Below are positions 8,219 to 16,738 of a stretch of DNA of 41,287 nt, piece after piece. Position 1 is the stretch's first letter; the number at the start of each line of letters is the position of its first letter. The translations under genes were made by a program, and so were the position numbers. The notes under the pieces were generated by a model. The model was not told where the DNA came from. It saw nothing but the letters and a program-made list of their open reading frames with translations, and did no database searches. This stretch comes from Granulicella sp. S190 (lineage in GTDB: Bacteria > Acidobacteriota > Terriglobia > Terriglobales > Acidobacteriaceae), in contig NZ_LMUD01000031.1 of NCBI RefSeq assembly GCF_009766095.1, positions 48,206 through 89,492 of the forward strand, in the 5' to 3' direction.

Positions 8219-9526
8219 TTGATCGCACGCTACACACGCCAAGAGATGGGCCGCATCTGGTCCGACGCCAACAAGTACCAGTGCTGGCTCACCGTTGAAG
8301 TCGCCGCCTCCCAGGCCCTCGCTAAATTCGGCCTCGTCCCCCAGTCCGCCGCCGATACCATCCGCGACAAGGGCGCATTCACCGTAGACCGCATCAACGA
8401 GATCGAAGCCGAAGTCCGTCACGACGTCATCGCCTTCACCACCACCGTCGCCGAACACATCGCCGACCCCGAAGCTTCCCGCTGGCTCCACTACGGCCTC
8501 ACCAGCACCGACGTCGTCGATACCGCGCAATCCCTTCAGCTCAAAGAAGCCTCCGCCATCATCCGCGCCGGCATTGTCGCTCTCTCCGAAACCCTCAAGA
8601 AGCGCGCGATAGAGTTCAAGCACACCCCCATCATCGGCCGCACCCACGGCATTCACGCCGAACCCAGCACCTTCGGCCTCAAGCTGCTGCTCTGGTACTC
8701 CGAGATGCAGCGTAACCTCACCCGCTTCGACGCCGCCGCCGAAGACCTCCGCGTAGGGAAGCTCTCCGGAGCCGTCGGCACCTTCGGCCACCTCAAGCCC
8801 GAACACGAAGAAGCAATTTGTAACCAATTAGGTCTCAAACCAGTCGCGGTAGCGACACAGGTAGTCCAGCGTGACCGCCACGCCGCCTACATCTCCACCC
8901 TCGCCGTCCTCGCCAGCACCCTCGACAAGATCGCCACCGAGGTCCGTCACCTCCAACGCACCGAGGTCCGCGAAGTAGAAGAGTTCTTCAGCGAAAAACA
9001 AAAGGGCTCGAGCGCCATGCCGCACAAGCGCAACCCCATCACCAGCGAGCAGATCTCCGGCCTCGCCCGCGTCATCCGCTCCAACGCGCAAACCGCCTTC
9101 GAAAACGTAGCCCTCTGGCACGAGCGCGACATCTCCCACTCCTCCGCCGAGCGCGTCATCCTCCCCGACTCCACCATCCTCGCCGACTATCTCCTCACCA
9201 AAACCGACAACCTCATCGCGAAGCTCATGGTCTACCCCGCCCGCATGTTGAAGAACCTCGAGTCCACCGGCGGCCTCATCTTCTCCGGCCAGCTCCTCCT
9301 CGACCTCGCCGAATCCGGCATGTCGCGCGAAGACGCCTACCGCCTCGTCCAGACCCACGCCATGAACTCGTGGAAGAACGACCTCACCTTTCGCGACGAA
9401 ATCGCAAAAGTCCCCGAGATCACCGTCCGTCTCACCCCTGAAAAACTAGCCCGAGCCTTCGACTACACCCGCCAGCTCGCCAACGTAGACGCTATCTTCG
9501 ACCGCGTCCTGAACCCTGCCTCCTGA
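8219..9526 (+). CDS. purB: Adenylosuccinate lyase
   Basis: A 435-residue enzyme of the fumarase/aspartase superfamily. It releases fumarate from SAICAR and from adenylosuccinate in purine synthesis. Landmarks are HYGLTSTDVVDT (91-102), the catalytic His143 in GRTHGIHAEPSTFG, and the signature loop GSSAMPHKRNP (263-273) with the catalytic serine. Length is typical. The start is TTG (8219) with CGGAG 8 bases upstream; no nearby ATG fits. A TAAACT box at 8180-8185 may be its -10. It lies 3 bases before purU, so the two form a purine operon. Confidence 0.95.
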   Translation: MIARYTRQEMGRIWSDANKYQCWLTVEVAASQALAKFGLVPQSAADTIRDKGAFTVDRINEIEAEVRHDVIAFTTTVAEHIADPEASRWLHYGLTSTDVVDTAQSLQLKEASAIIRAGIVALSETLKKRAIEFKHTPIIGRTHGIHAEPSTFGLKLLLWYSEMQRNLTRFDAAAEDLRVGKLSGAVGTFGHLKPEHEEAICNQLGLKPVAVATQVVQRDRHAAYISTLAVLASTLDKIATEVRHLQRTEVREVEEFFSEKQKGSSAMPHKRNPITSEQISGLARVIRSNAQTAFENVALWHERDISHSSAERVILPDSTILADYLLTKTDNLIAKLMVYPARMLKNLESTGGLIFSGQLLLDLAESGMSREDAYRLVQTHAMNSWKNDLTFRDEIAKVPEITVRLTPEKLARAFDYTRQLANVDAIFDRVLNPAS

Positions 9527-9529
9527 CGC

Positions 9530-10399
9530 ATGCAGACCTCTCCTGCCAAAACCGCCGTCCTTCTCATCGACTGCCCCGACCGCAAAGGCCTCGTCGCCGC
9601 GATCGTCAACTTCCTCGTGCAGAAGTACGACATCAACATCCTCAACGCAGACCAGCATCAGGACGCCGAACTCGGCCTCTTCTTCATGCGCGTCGAGTTC
9701 GCCACCGAAGATCCTCTCTGCACCCAACAGGGCTTCCACGACGCCTTCGATCCGCTCGCCCGCCAGTTCCACATGAACTGGCGCATCGAGTTCGCCCATG
9801 CTCAGCAGAACGTCGCGATCTTCGTCTCCCAATATCTCCACTGTCTCGCCGACCTCCTCCACCGTCACCAGACCGGCGAGTTCTCCTGCAATCTCTCCCT
9901 CATCATCAGCAATCATGAGAACGCCCGCGCCCTCGCCGACTTCTACTCCATCCCCTTCCACCACATCCCCGTCAACGCCGAAACCAAGCCTCAAATCGAA
10001 CCCCAGCAGCAGGCTCTCCTCACCGACCATCGCATCGACCTTATCGTTCTCGCCCGCTACATGCAGATCCTCTCGCCCACCTTCGTCCAGGCCTATCCCC
10101 GCCGCATCATCAACGTCCACCACTCTTTTCTCCCCGCGTTCGTTGGCGCAAAGCCCTACCACGCCGCCTTCGCCCGCGGAGTCAAACTCATCGGAGCCAC
10201 CAGCCACTACGTTACCGAACACCTCGACGAAGGCCCCATCATCGAGCAGGACGTCGCCCGCGTCTCGCAAAACGATCAGCTCCCCGCCCTCATCCAGAAG
10301 GGTCGCGACCTCGAGCGCATGGTTCTCTCCCGCGCCGTCCAATGGCACCTGGACCACCGCATCCTCTCCTACGCCAACAAGACCGTCATCTTCGCCTGA
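9530..10399 (+). CDS. purU: Formyltetrahydrofolate deformylase
   Basis: A 289-residue enzyme that hydrolyses 10-formyltetrahydrofolate to formate and tetrahydrofolate, supplying formate to PurT-type purine synthesis or balancing the one-carbon pool. An N-terminal ACT domain (VLLIDCPDRKGLVAAI, about residues 8-85) precedes the formyltransferase-type catalytic domain. Asn195, His197 and Asp233 (in INVHHSFLPAF and HLDEGPIIEQD) form the catalytic set; the 36-residue gap between His and Asp equals that in GAR transformylases. It starts 3 bases after the purB stop, which supports co-expression. Confidence 0.94.
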   Translation: MQTSPAKTAVLLIDCPDRKGLVAAIVNFLVQKYDINILNADQHQDAELGLFFMRVEFATEDPLCTQQGFHDAFDPLARQFHMNWRIEFAHAQQNVAIFVSQYLHCLADLLHRHQTGEFSCNLSLIISNHENARALADFYSIPFHHIPVNAETKPQIEPQQQALLTDHRIDLIVLARYMQILSPTFVQAYPRRIINVHHSFLPAFVGAKPYHAAFARGVKLIGATSHYVTEHLDEGPIIEQDVARVSQNDQLPALIQKGRDLERMVLSRAVQWHLDHRILSYANKTVIFA

Positions 10400-10464
10400 G
10401 CCACCTCATCATCCGTCAGAGTCATCTTCTCTATCGACACCAACAGACCGAGATGAGACTTTCC

Positions 10465-10494
10465 TTGATACGGCTGCGCTATTCCTGGGATAAA
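10465..10494 (+). promoter_or_regulatory. Candidate sigma-70-type promoter
   Basis: TTGATA (10465-10470) and GATAAA (10489-10494) are separated by 18 bases. It lies after purU and about 85 bases before the small basic protein gene, which it could drive. Each box matches consensus only partly, so this is tentative. Confidence 0.3.
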
Positions 10495-10577
10495 AGGAGA
10501 GCGAGTCCCTCACACGCGAGCGCAACCCACCGGACACATGCCTTGTTCAACACCCCACAACATGAGACGATTTCTCT

Positions 10578-10784
10578 ATGAGTGATTTCATCCCGAAACC
10601 AGCAGAAGTCAAAACACGCGGTCTAAGCCCGAAAGCCCAGAAGCTCCAGGCCGCGCGCGAAAAAGCAGCAGCCCAGGCAAAGGGTGGCGACAAATCCCTC
10701 GCCGGATCGTCGACCGCCTCCGTCAAGGCAAAGGACTCCTTCGCCGGAACCAAGAAAACAACCTTCCAGCGCAAAGCTGTCTAG
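10578..10784 (+). CDS. Small basic protein of unknown function
   Basis: A 68-residue protein rich in Lys and Ala (LSPKAQKLQAAREKAAAQAK, then SVKAKDSFAGTKKTTFQRK). It should be partly helical and positively charged, with no signal peptide or membrane segment. I do not recognise the family; a nucleic-acid-binding role would fit the charge but is only a guess. The ATG at 10578 has at best a weak ribosome site. It stands alone between purU and the PRISE-like gene. Confidence 0.6.
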   Translation: MSDFIPKPAEVKTRGLSPKAQKLQAAREKAAAQAKGGDKSLAGSSTASVKAKDSFAGTKKTTFQRKAV

Positions 10785-10914
10785 CAACGTGGCGCCGGTC
10801 GCTCAGGCTTGTCTTCAACCCAGACCGGTGCCGCTGACGCATCACGCCCTCCGAATCCCATCTCCCACCAACCTCATCCAATCGCCATCAGCCACAAGGC
10901 CGAAAGGATCTCTC

Positions 10915-11979
10915 ATGTCCCGCACCGCACTCATCGCTGGAGTCACCGGCATCGTCGGCAACAATCTCGCCCAGCAACTCCTCACCAACGGCTGGCAGGT
11001 TCACGGCCTCGCGCGACGAGCCTCCAACACCATCGACGGAGTCAACTTCATCGCCGCGGATCTCCTCGACCCAATCGCCTTGCGCACAGCGGTCGCCAAC
11101 ATCAAGCCCTCGCACGTCTTCATCACCACCTGGCTCCGCCAACCCACCGAAGCCGAAAATATCCGCGTCAACTCCGCCATGGTGCGCAATCTCCTCGAAG
11201 CCGTCGCGCCCGCCGACTCCGTCCGCCACGTCGCGCTCGTCACCGGTCTCAAACACTACCTCGGGCCATTCGAGGCCTACGGCAAAGGCAAGCTCCCCGC
11301 CACGCCCTTCCGCGAAGAGCAGCCCCGTCTCGACATCGAAAACTTCTACTATGCTCAAGAGGACGAGGTCTTCGCCGCAGCCGAGCGCCAGGGCTTCAAC
11401 TGGAGCATCCACCGCCCGCACACCATCATCGGCTACGCCCTCGGCAACGCCATGAACATGGGCGTCACCCTCGCCGTCTACGCCAACATCTGCCGCGAAA
11501 CCGGCCGTCCCTTTCTCTTCCCCGGCTCACCCACGCAGTGGAACAGCCTCACCGACATGACCGACGCAAGACTACTTGCCCGCCATCTCGAGTGGGCCGC
11601 GACGACTCCCATCGCGCACGATCACGCCTTCAACGTAGTCAACGGCGACGTCTTCCGCTGGAGCTGGATGTGGCCTCGCCTCGCCGCATGGTTCGGCATC
11701 GAACCCGCACCCTTCCCCGGCCAGGGCACCCCACTCGAACAACAACTCGCCGACACAGAAGACATCTGGCGCAACATCGCAAAGTCCCACAACCTCATCG
11801 AACCCAACATAAACAGCCTCGTCTCCGCATGGCATACCGACGCCGACCTCGGTCGCCCCATCGAAGTCGTCACCGACATGAGCAAGAGCCGCAAGTTCGG
11901 CTTCCTCGACTACCAACCCACCGACGAAAGCTTCTACGACCTCTTCACCCGCCTCCGCCACAACCGCATCATCCCCTAA
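10915..11979 (+). CDS. PRISE-type (progesterone 5-beta-reductase/iridoid synthase-like) SDR
   Basis: A 354-residue extended SDR with an N-terminal Rossmann motif GVTGIVGNNLAQQL (9-22). It carries the hallmarks of the PRISE family of NADPH-dependent enone 1,4-reductases: TGLKHYLGPFEAYGK with Lys113, ENFYYAQED with the candidate catalytic Tyr145/146, WSIHRPHTIIGY, and FNVVNGDVFRW. Plant members reduce progesterone or 8-oxogeranial; the bacterial substrate is unknown and may be an activated enone from plant litter. The ATG at 10915 has AAAGGA 6 bases upstream. The frame runs back to 10684, but that part overlaps the preceding gene and lacks the fold. Confidence 0.87.
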   Translation: MSRTALIAGVTGIVGNNLAQQLLTNGWQVHGLARRASNTIDGVNFIAADLLDPIALRTAVANIKPSHVFITTWLRQPTEAENIRVNSAMVRNLLEAVAPADSVRHVALVTGLKHYLGPFEAYGKGKLPATPFREEQPRLDIENFYYAQEDEVFAAAERQGFNWSIHRPHTIIGYALGNAMNMGVTLAVYANICRETGRPFLFPGSPTQWNSLTDMTDARLLARHLEWAATTPIAHDHAFNVVNGDVFRWSWMWPRLAAWFGIEPAPFPGQGTPLEQQLADTEDIWRNIAKSHNLIEPNINSLVSAWHTDADLGRPIEVVTDMSKSRKFGFLDYQPTDESFYDLFTRLRHNRIIP

Positions 11980-12022
11980 CCACGCAACGAAGCGAATCTG
12001 CTAGTTGCCGTTGCACTTGCTC

Positions 12023-12094
12023 TTGCAGTTGCCTGTTCTTTTGTTTGTCATCCCGTAGGGATCTGCGGTTGCTTTTGCAGTAGCTTGTTCTTTC
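12023..12094. repeat. Degenerate 52-base tandem repeat with a dispersed hairpin element
   Basis: The gap between the PRISE-like gene and the YkgJ-like gene is rich in TTGC. TTGCAGTTGCCTGTTCTTTT at 12023 recurs with a few changes at 12075 (52-base period). Inside, 12041-12066 reads TTGTTTGTCAT followed by CCCGTAGGG and ATCTGC, matching elements at 30076 and 33781. No open frame or promoter is needed to explain it. Confidence 0.6.
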
Positions 12095-12157
12095 CTCTCG
12101 AAGCGATCTGTCGCATTCGTTCTACCCTGGCCACAACCGCCATCTGCACCGCAATAG

Positions 12158-12163
12158 CATAAT
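12158..12163 (+). promoter_or_regulatory. Possible -10 box, leaderless start of the cysteine-cluster gene
   Basis: CATAAT ends 6 bases before the ATG at 12170 and no ribosome site is present. TAGCAT (12155-12160) is an alternative reading. The -35 region is poor. Confidence 0.35.
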
Positions 12164-12169
12164 CAAACT

Positions 12170-12796
12170 ATGCCCCTCCACGATCCCCTCATCCAAATCG
12201 TAGACACCGCAGTAGCCGACGCCTACCTTCGCGGAGGCGCACACCTCGTCTGTCACCCCGGCTGCTCCCAATGCTGCATCGGAGTCTTCCCCATCGCTCA
12301 CGAAGACGCAGCCCGCCTCCGCGAGGGCCTCACCCTCCTTGAACAAACCGATCCCGAAAGATCCGCACGCATTCACGAAAGAGTCAAAGACTCCCTCACC
12401 CGCCTCGATCCCTGGTTCCCCGGAGACCTCGCCACGGGCATTCTCAACGAAGACCACGAAGCCGCCATCCTCTTCGAAGAGTTCGCCAACGACGAGCCCT
12501 GCCCCGTCCTCGACCTCACCACAGGAACCTGCGATCTCTACCAACACCGCCCCATCCTCTGCCGCACCTTCGGCCCACCCATGCGCAGCGAGGGAGACAA
12601 CGGGGAGGTCAACCTCGCCACCTGCGAGCTCTGCTTCATCCACGCCACCACCGAAGAGATCGCCGCCTGCGAACTCGATCCCACCATCCCCGACCAGCAG
12701 AAATCCAGCAACACCACCTTCAACACCACCCATCACCTCCACGGGGAAACCCTCATCGCCTACGCCCTCCGCGATCCCAGCCAGCCTCACCCGTAG
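12170..12796 (+). CDS. YkgJ-family cysteine-cluster protein
   Basis: A 208-residue cytoplasmic protein. The N-terminal cluster Cys28-x3-Cys32-x2-Cys35-Cys36 in CHPGCSQCC, and the later CPVLD, GTCDLYQHRPILCRTFG and CELCF, follow the zinc/iron-chelate (YkgJ, UPF0153-like) family, whose cysteines bind a metal. The biochemical role is not established for the family. It stands alone; the promoter appears to abut the start codon. Confidence 0.85.
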   Translation: MPLHDPLIQIVDTAVADAYLRGGAHLVCHPGCSQCCIGVFPIAHEDAARLREGLTLLEQTDPERSARIHERVKDSLTRLDPWFPGDLATGILNEDHEAAILFEEFANDEPCPVLDLTTGTCDLYQHRPILCRTFGPPMRSEGDNGEVNLATCELCFIHATTEEIAACELDPTIPDQQKSSNTTFNTTHHLHGETLIAYALRDPSQPHP

Positions 12797-13168
12797 CTCG
12801 TGTCAAGCCCCTCAGCATCAAGGCGACTCTGCCTCTCCGCCTCAACCCACACAAAACACTTCCTTTCACTCCCATCAATAAATCGCGAAAGCATGGCGCA
12901 TGAGTTATCGTTCCCTCCGTAAAATAGAGGAAGAGAGTACAGAGACGCTCCGAACCCCATATCGAGGCAAAAGATTGAATAAGAACGTGCGGTCCCAGAC
13001 AAAACTCCCGTAAGCTGCACATTTCAGATATTTTGCACGTAACCCTTTTATTTGTAATATTTTAGCGGCACACCCCGTCGCTATCCTATTGTTACAAAAG
13101 CACTTGCGCCAAAAATACCCAGCAAGGGGGAGGGGGGTACCCCACCCGAAGTCGGAGAACATCATCCC
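12797..13168 (-). repeat. Intergenic region with an A+T-rich tandem repeat and a G-rich palindrome
   Basis: This 372-base stretch has no convincing gene. Two 26-base segments, 13009-13034 and 13038-13063 (29-base period), match at 17 of 26 positions; on the minus strand each starts AAAATAT and ends TTACG. A G-run (13126-13137) leads into the perfect palindrome GGGGTACCCC (13134-13143). I think this is a compound extragenic repeat of Terriglobia. Three minus-strand frames here are products of the repeat. The ubiX promoter should lie in the right-hand half; TATCCTATTGTTACAAAAG near 13082-13100 is A+T-rich but shows no clear boxes. Confidence 0.5.
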
Positions 13169-13768
13169 GTGTCAGCACCTGCAAACATCACCCTCGCAGT
13201 CACCGGAGCCAGCGGCAGCATCTACGCGGCGGAGATCCTTCGCACCCTCGCCGCCGACACCAGGGTCACAAAGATAAACTTCGTCGCCTCAGACAGCGCC
13301 CTCCGCGTCTTCGCCGAAGAGCTCGAACTCAGCGGACGCAACGATCTCGCCGAAAAACTTCTCGGCGCCCCCTGCCCTAAGCTTCAGCATCACGCCGAAA
13401 CCGACATCGGCGCCAACATCGCCAGCGGCAGCTATCCCACCGACGCCATGATCGTCCTTCCCTGCTCCATGGGCACCCTCGCTGCCATCGCCAACGGCCT
13501 TGCTTCAAACCTCATCCAGCGCGCCGCCGATGTCTGCCTCAAAGAGAATCACCCTCTCATCCTCTGCATCCGCGAGACACCCTTCAATCGCATCCACCTG
13601 CGCAACATGCAGCTCGCCTCCGACGCCGGAGCCACCATCTTCCCCGCCATCCCTACCCTCTACAACCATCCCCAAAGTACCCAGGAGATGGCGCGCCAGT
13701 TCGTTCACCGGGTCCTTGCCCACATAGGCCTTCCCCAGCCCGACGCCTACCAGTGGCAACCCGACTAA
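13169..13768 (+). CDS. ubiX: UbiX-type flavin prenyltransferase
   Basis: A 199-residue flavoprotein that joins a dimethylallyl group to FMN, making the prenylated cofactor of UbiD-type decarboxylases for quinone synthesis or aromatic acid decarboxylation. Evidence: VTGASGSIYAAEIL near the N-terminus (FMN site), LPCSMGTLAAIANGLASNLI, RAADVCLKE and LILCIRETPFNRIHLRNM, all typical. No ubiD partner is in the window. Start is GTG (13169); GGAG at 13154-13157 is 11 bases upstream, rather far, but no better start fits the first strand. Confidence 0.93.
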   Translation: MSAPANITLAVTGASGSIYAAEILRTLAADTRVTKINFVASDSALRVFAEELELSGRNDLAEKLLGAPCPKLQHHAETDIGANIASGSYPTDAMIVLPCSMGTLAAIANGLASNLIQRAADVCLKENHPLILCIRETPFNRIHLRNMQLASDAGATIFPAIPTLYNHPQSTQEMARQFVHRVLAHIGLPQPDAYQWQPD

Positions 13769-13834
13769 GCCAAAACTCCGCCAATATCCCACTGGAAACG
13801 CGCAGCGCAAGCTTCATCGCCAGTCATCTCCACG

Positions 13835-14500
13835 TTATAGCTTCAGCGGCTTGCCGAACTCTTCCCCAAACACCGTGTGTCCCATATCGAAGCGTCCGCC
13901 GTCGAACTTGTCAGCGCCCTTCACATGTCCCACCGCAAGCAGCGCCACCACCCAATAGCTGATCGGAAGCCGCAACGCCTCATGAACCTTATCCTGCTCG
14001 AACCCTTCCATCGGCGCGGTGTCATACCCCATCACCTCGGCCATCAGCAGCATATGCGTAAACGCCAGCATCACCTGCTTGTTCAGCCAGCCCTGCATCT
14101 GCGCACCACTAAAGCTCGACATGTAGTTCGGCACGCTGCTCTGGGCCTGCGCCGCGTAGCCCTCCGGCATCCCACCCTTGCGCCCATTCTCCAGCATCAA
14201 GTCCAGATCCTTCCGCCAGCCATCCGCATCCCCACACGCCACAATCACAACGGACGCCTCTTCCACCTTCCCCTGGTTGTAGCTCGCTGCGCGAAGCTTC
14301 TTCTTCTGTTCTGCAGACTGCACCACCACGAATCGCCAAGGCTGCATGTTATATCCACTAGGCGCATGCAGCCCTGCTTCCAGAATCTGCCGCAAGTCCT
14401 CTGCTGGGATCGGGGCCCCGTCAAAACTCGGCGTCGCTCTACGTTCTTGAATCGCTTGGATCAACGTTTTTTTTATCTTTGTCATCATTCTCTTTCTCAT
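13835..14500 (-). CDS. Nitroreductase-family protein
   Basis: A 221-residue FMN-dependent nitroreductase-fold protein that uses NAD(P)H to reduce nitro, quinone or flavin-like substrates. It has the FMN-binding start QERRATPSFDGAPIP, the APSGYNMQPWRFVVV motif, and AEVMGYDTAPMEGF, all characteristic. The late part, LLAVGHVKGAD, completes the fold. Length is normal. Three Met codons near the start (14500, 14488, 14485) are possible; AGAAAGAG just upstream favours the second or third. It is convergent with ubiX and follows a 139-base gap with no other feature. Confidence 0.9.
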   Translation of the reverse strand: MRKRMMTKIKKTLIQAIQERRATPSFDGAPIPAEDLRQILEAGLHAPSGYNMQPWRFVVVQSAEQKKKLRAASYNQGKVEEASVVIVACGDADGWRKDLDLMLENGRKGGMPEGYAAQAQSSVPNYMSSFSGAQMQGWLNKQVMLAFTHMLLMAEVMGYDTAPMEGFEQDKVHEALRLPISYWVVALLAVGHVKGADKFDGGRFDMGHTVFGEEFGKPLKL

Positions 14501-14639
14501 CTATCCAATAGACTGCCAGCTTCACATAGAAGGTTAGCCTTCATGCCTTGCATTGCTTACCGTCCCGCGGAAACGATTCTCAAGATAGCACTACCCAATC
14601 AAACACACGTCATAAGATCCAGAAAACTCATCTGCAGAG

Positions 14640-15695
14640 TCAATGAATCTCACTCATTGCCTCTTCCGTCGCAAACGGATTCTGCCCAGGAGCCTCAGCG
14701 AACATCCACACTCCATGGAACGGTTTTTTCATCTCTGGATACGCAGCGAGCAGTGCGGCCATCGCGTCTGAGTTGCGTTTACGAGCCGCAGCTGCATCTC
14801 CGATCTGGTCCACCTTGAGATGTGCGAGGATGTCGACCTTATCCTTCCCAAGGGAATCATCTACCCCTAAGCCGGTAAACCGGTACTCCATACCATCCGC
14901 ACCCTTCACCACCAGCGGAGACTCGGTGCTCACTCCCTCCGACAGAGCGGGTGGCGCAGCCGTCGTCTGCTCTGCTTTCAGCTTCTCAAGATGGGTACTC
15001 TGAATAAAGTTGGTTGGCCTTAGCAGAATTTCAGCCTGTTCATAGTAGAGCCACGCGTTCCAATGTTCCTTCTGCAGAATCATCGATCGCGCCTGTGTCC
15101 AGTACCAGAGTCCATCATGACCCGCTGCCAGCAACGGCTTGGGATAAAACCCGGCCATCATCCATTGCCCCTGATCCTGTCGAAGCAAAAAAGACAATCG
15201 CCACGGAGAACTTCCGTCTGGAACATCCACCATTACGAATCCATATCGTCCTGGCGCCAACCCCGAGATCAGAAAATCCGCTTCGGCTACCGATCTATTC
15301 AACGAACAGAAAAACTGTGCATCCGACGCAGCCCCGTTTGCTCCAGGCTTCAACTGCGTTGCGTCCAGGACATAGACCTGTTCCACCTTTGGGGTGCCAC
15401 TCTTTACCCGTACCGACGTGCTGCCAACCACGTCCCCGATGCCGCTGAAATCCTTGGCATACTCAGCCGCCGTAGCTGCACGAAGTCCACTCACGTCATT
15501 CGCTTGAACCTTTGCAGCCAAACTACGTGCTGCTGCCGCAAGAGCATCGCGATCAGCCGGAGCCATCTGTGACTGCGTCGTACATACCTCTGCCGATGCC
15601 TCCCCGCTCATCAGCAGTCCCAACGTCAACAATCCAATCCTGAGACCTGTCATTGCGCCCACCGTCACGCTTTTGAAAAGTCTCACTCGTTCCAT
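14640..15695 (-). CDS. Exported protein of unknown function
   Basis: A 351-residue protein with an N-terminal signal peptide (GLRIGLLTLGLLMSGEASA, cleavage before EVC). The mature part has an alpha-helical start (DRDALAAAARSLAAKVQAND), a beta-rich middle (YVLDATQLK, GLAPGRYGFVMVD, RLSFLLRQDQGQWMMAGFYP), and a helical WYWTQAR...WNAWLYYEQAEILL section. I recognise no named domain. Start codon uncertain: the frame opens at 15746, but Met at 15695 or Met at 15653 gives a normal signal peptide, and no strong ribosome site decides. Probably periplasmic. Confidence 0.7.
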   Translation of the reverse strand: MERVRLFKSVTVGAMTGLRIGLLTLGLLMSGEASAEVCTTQSQMAPADRDALAAAARSLAAKVQANDVSGLRAATAAEYAKDFSGIGDVVGSTSVRVKSGTPKVEQVYVLDATQLKPGANGAASDAQFFCSLNRSVAEADFLISGLAPGRYGFVMVDVPDGSSPWRLSFLLRQDQGQWMMAGFYPKPLLAAGHDGLWYWTQARSMILQKEHWNAWLYYEQAEILLRPTNFIQSTHLEKLKAEQTTAAPPALSEGVSTESPLVVKGADGMEYRFTGLGVDDSLGKDKVDILAHLKVDQIGDAAAARKRNSDAMAALLAAYPEMKKPFHGVWMFAEAPGQNPFATEEAMSEIH

Positions 15696-15782
15696 TCGAG
15701 ACTTGCAAAAGGGTGCTCCCAGTCTACAGCCAGGCACGCAAATCAAAGAAAGCGGCCTTCAGGAGACACTAAATCGCAGCGC

Positions 15783-16292
15783 CTAACGCCTGGCACTCTC
15801 ATTCAGAGACCGCACCCGCTGATACATGCCATGAATCATGAAAAATGCCGGAGCCTCTGCACACTTTTTCCTCCCGCATAACCTTACCGACAAAAAGGTG
15901 TGGCTGCCGAGATCTCTCGCGACGCGAATCTTGACCTCCCGAACCGACAACGCAAACTCCAGGACGGGAACTTCAAACTGAAGGCAGCGTCTGATACCAA
16001 ACGGAAGTCGGTCCCAGTCTGCAGAGGTCTGCATATGCTGTTTTCCCAACTCACGCGCCTCCTTTTGTTTGTCGTAGGGCACACTGCTCAGGGCGACCCT
16101 CTCGACTCGTCTCACGCACCGCGATGCCTGTCGTTCCGCATTGAGCGCAAACGAAAAGTACCCGTCCCCGAGAGAACCCATCAGATTCATAGGAAATATA
16201 TTGCCGCTCCGCTCCTCCATCGCAGTAACAAGAACCACCGGACGAGGACAGAGAAACATCACCATCATCGCGTGAGCGTCAACTGCTGACAT
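15783..16292 (-). pseudogene. Flavin reductase-like gene, 5' part apparently lost
   Basis: A 169-residue frame that matches the flavin-reductase (DIM6/NTAB split-barrel) family from near its N-terminal core: PRPVVLVTAMEERSGNIFPM, GDGYFSFALN, then RVARDLGSHTFLSVRL and FFMIHGMYQRVR at the end. The C-terminus appears complete. The part before PRPVVLV is short and unlike the family (MSAVDAHAMMVMFLC), a TGA lies 12 codons upstream of that Met, and the frame overlaps the end of a truncated methyltransferase. I infer a deletion that removed the original 5' end. It may still be translated, so 'pseudogene' is a judgement. Confidence 0.55.
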
Positions 16293-16561
16293 CCGGGCAT
16301 TAGGAATTTTCCCATCCCTTCACGTCCAATACCGCCCTCCTTTGCAAGAAACACCGCATCAAGACCGGTCCCGCAATTGATCTCCAGTACATGATCGTCT
16401 CGTCGAAAGAGACGCTTCAGATCCTGCCACACGGCCTCACGCCGTGTCTTCCCGATCGTGGTCCCGGAAAAAACATCTTCATACGTCTCTGCGGCCGAGT
16501 CCCAGTATGCTTGAGCGGTTTGCATCGATTCGCCCTCGGCGCTCCCAGCGGTAGTCGTCAT
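16265..16561 (-). pseudogene. Truncated SAM-dependent methyltransferase
   Basis: A 98-codon frame holding only the first part of a class I methyltransferase. AYWDSAAETYEDVFSGTTIG and DHVLEINCGTGLDAVFLAKEG (SAM motif I) are clear. After LAKEGG the sequence becomes unrelated and stops at 16265, so motifs II-IV of a roughly 200-270-residue enzyme are missing. The start is intact: ATG at 16561 with GGAG 6 bases upstream. No other frame in the next bases continues the enzyme, which favours deletion over frameshift. The truncated end overlaps the flavin-reductase remnant by 28 bases. Confidence 0.7.
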
Positions 16562-16626
16562 CTTTGCTCCAGTTCCTCACCTCATGCCAGTACAGAGCAG
16601 GGCAACTGTGAGCAGACTTTACAACG

Positions 16627-16640
16627 CTCCGCGCGCGGAG
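16627..16640. promoter_or_regulatory. Perfect 14-bp palindrome between divergent genes
   Basis: CTCCGCGCGCGGAG reads the same on both strands. It lies between the methyltransferase remnant (minus) and the STN-domain gene (plus), where an operator could sit. No protein can be named, and GC-rich DNA makes such palindromes less surprising. Confidence 0.3.
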
Positions 16641-16738
16641 ATGTCACAGAAATGTAACTCCTTCACACCCGTCCGCGATAAGCTGGATACTGATATCCGC
16701 AGATGACCTTCCTCCGCCACAAAGCGTCCTATCACTGT

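Noticed and set aside
10684..10914. Upstream extension of the PRISE-like frame
   Set aside because: It overlaps the small basic gene and lacks the Rossmann start; AAAGGA before 10915 is the better site.
12905..13165. 86-codon minus-strand open frame before ubiX
   Set aside because: It is a translation of the tandem repeat and G-run element, with no ribosome site.
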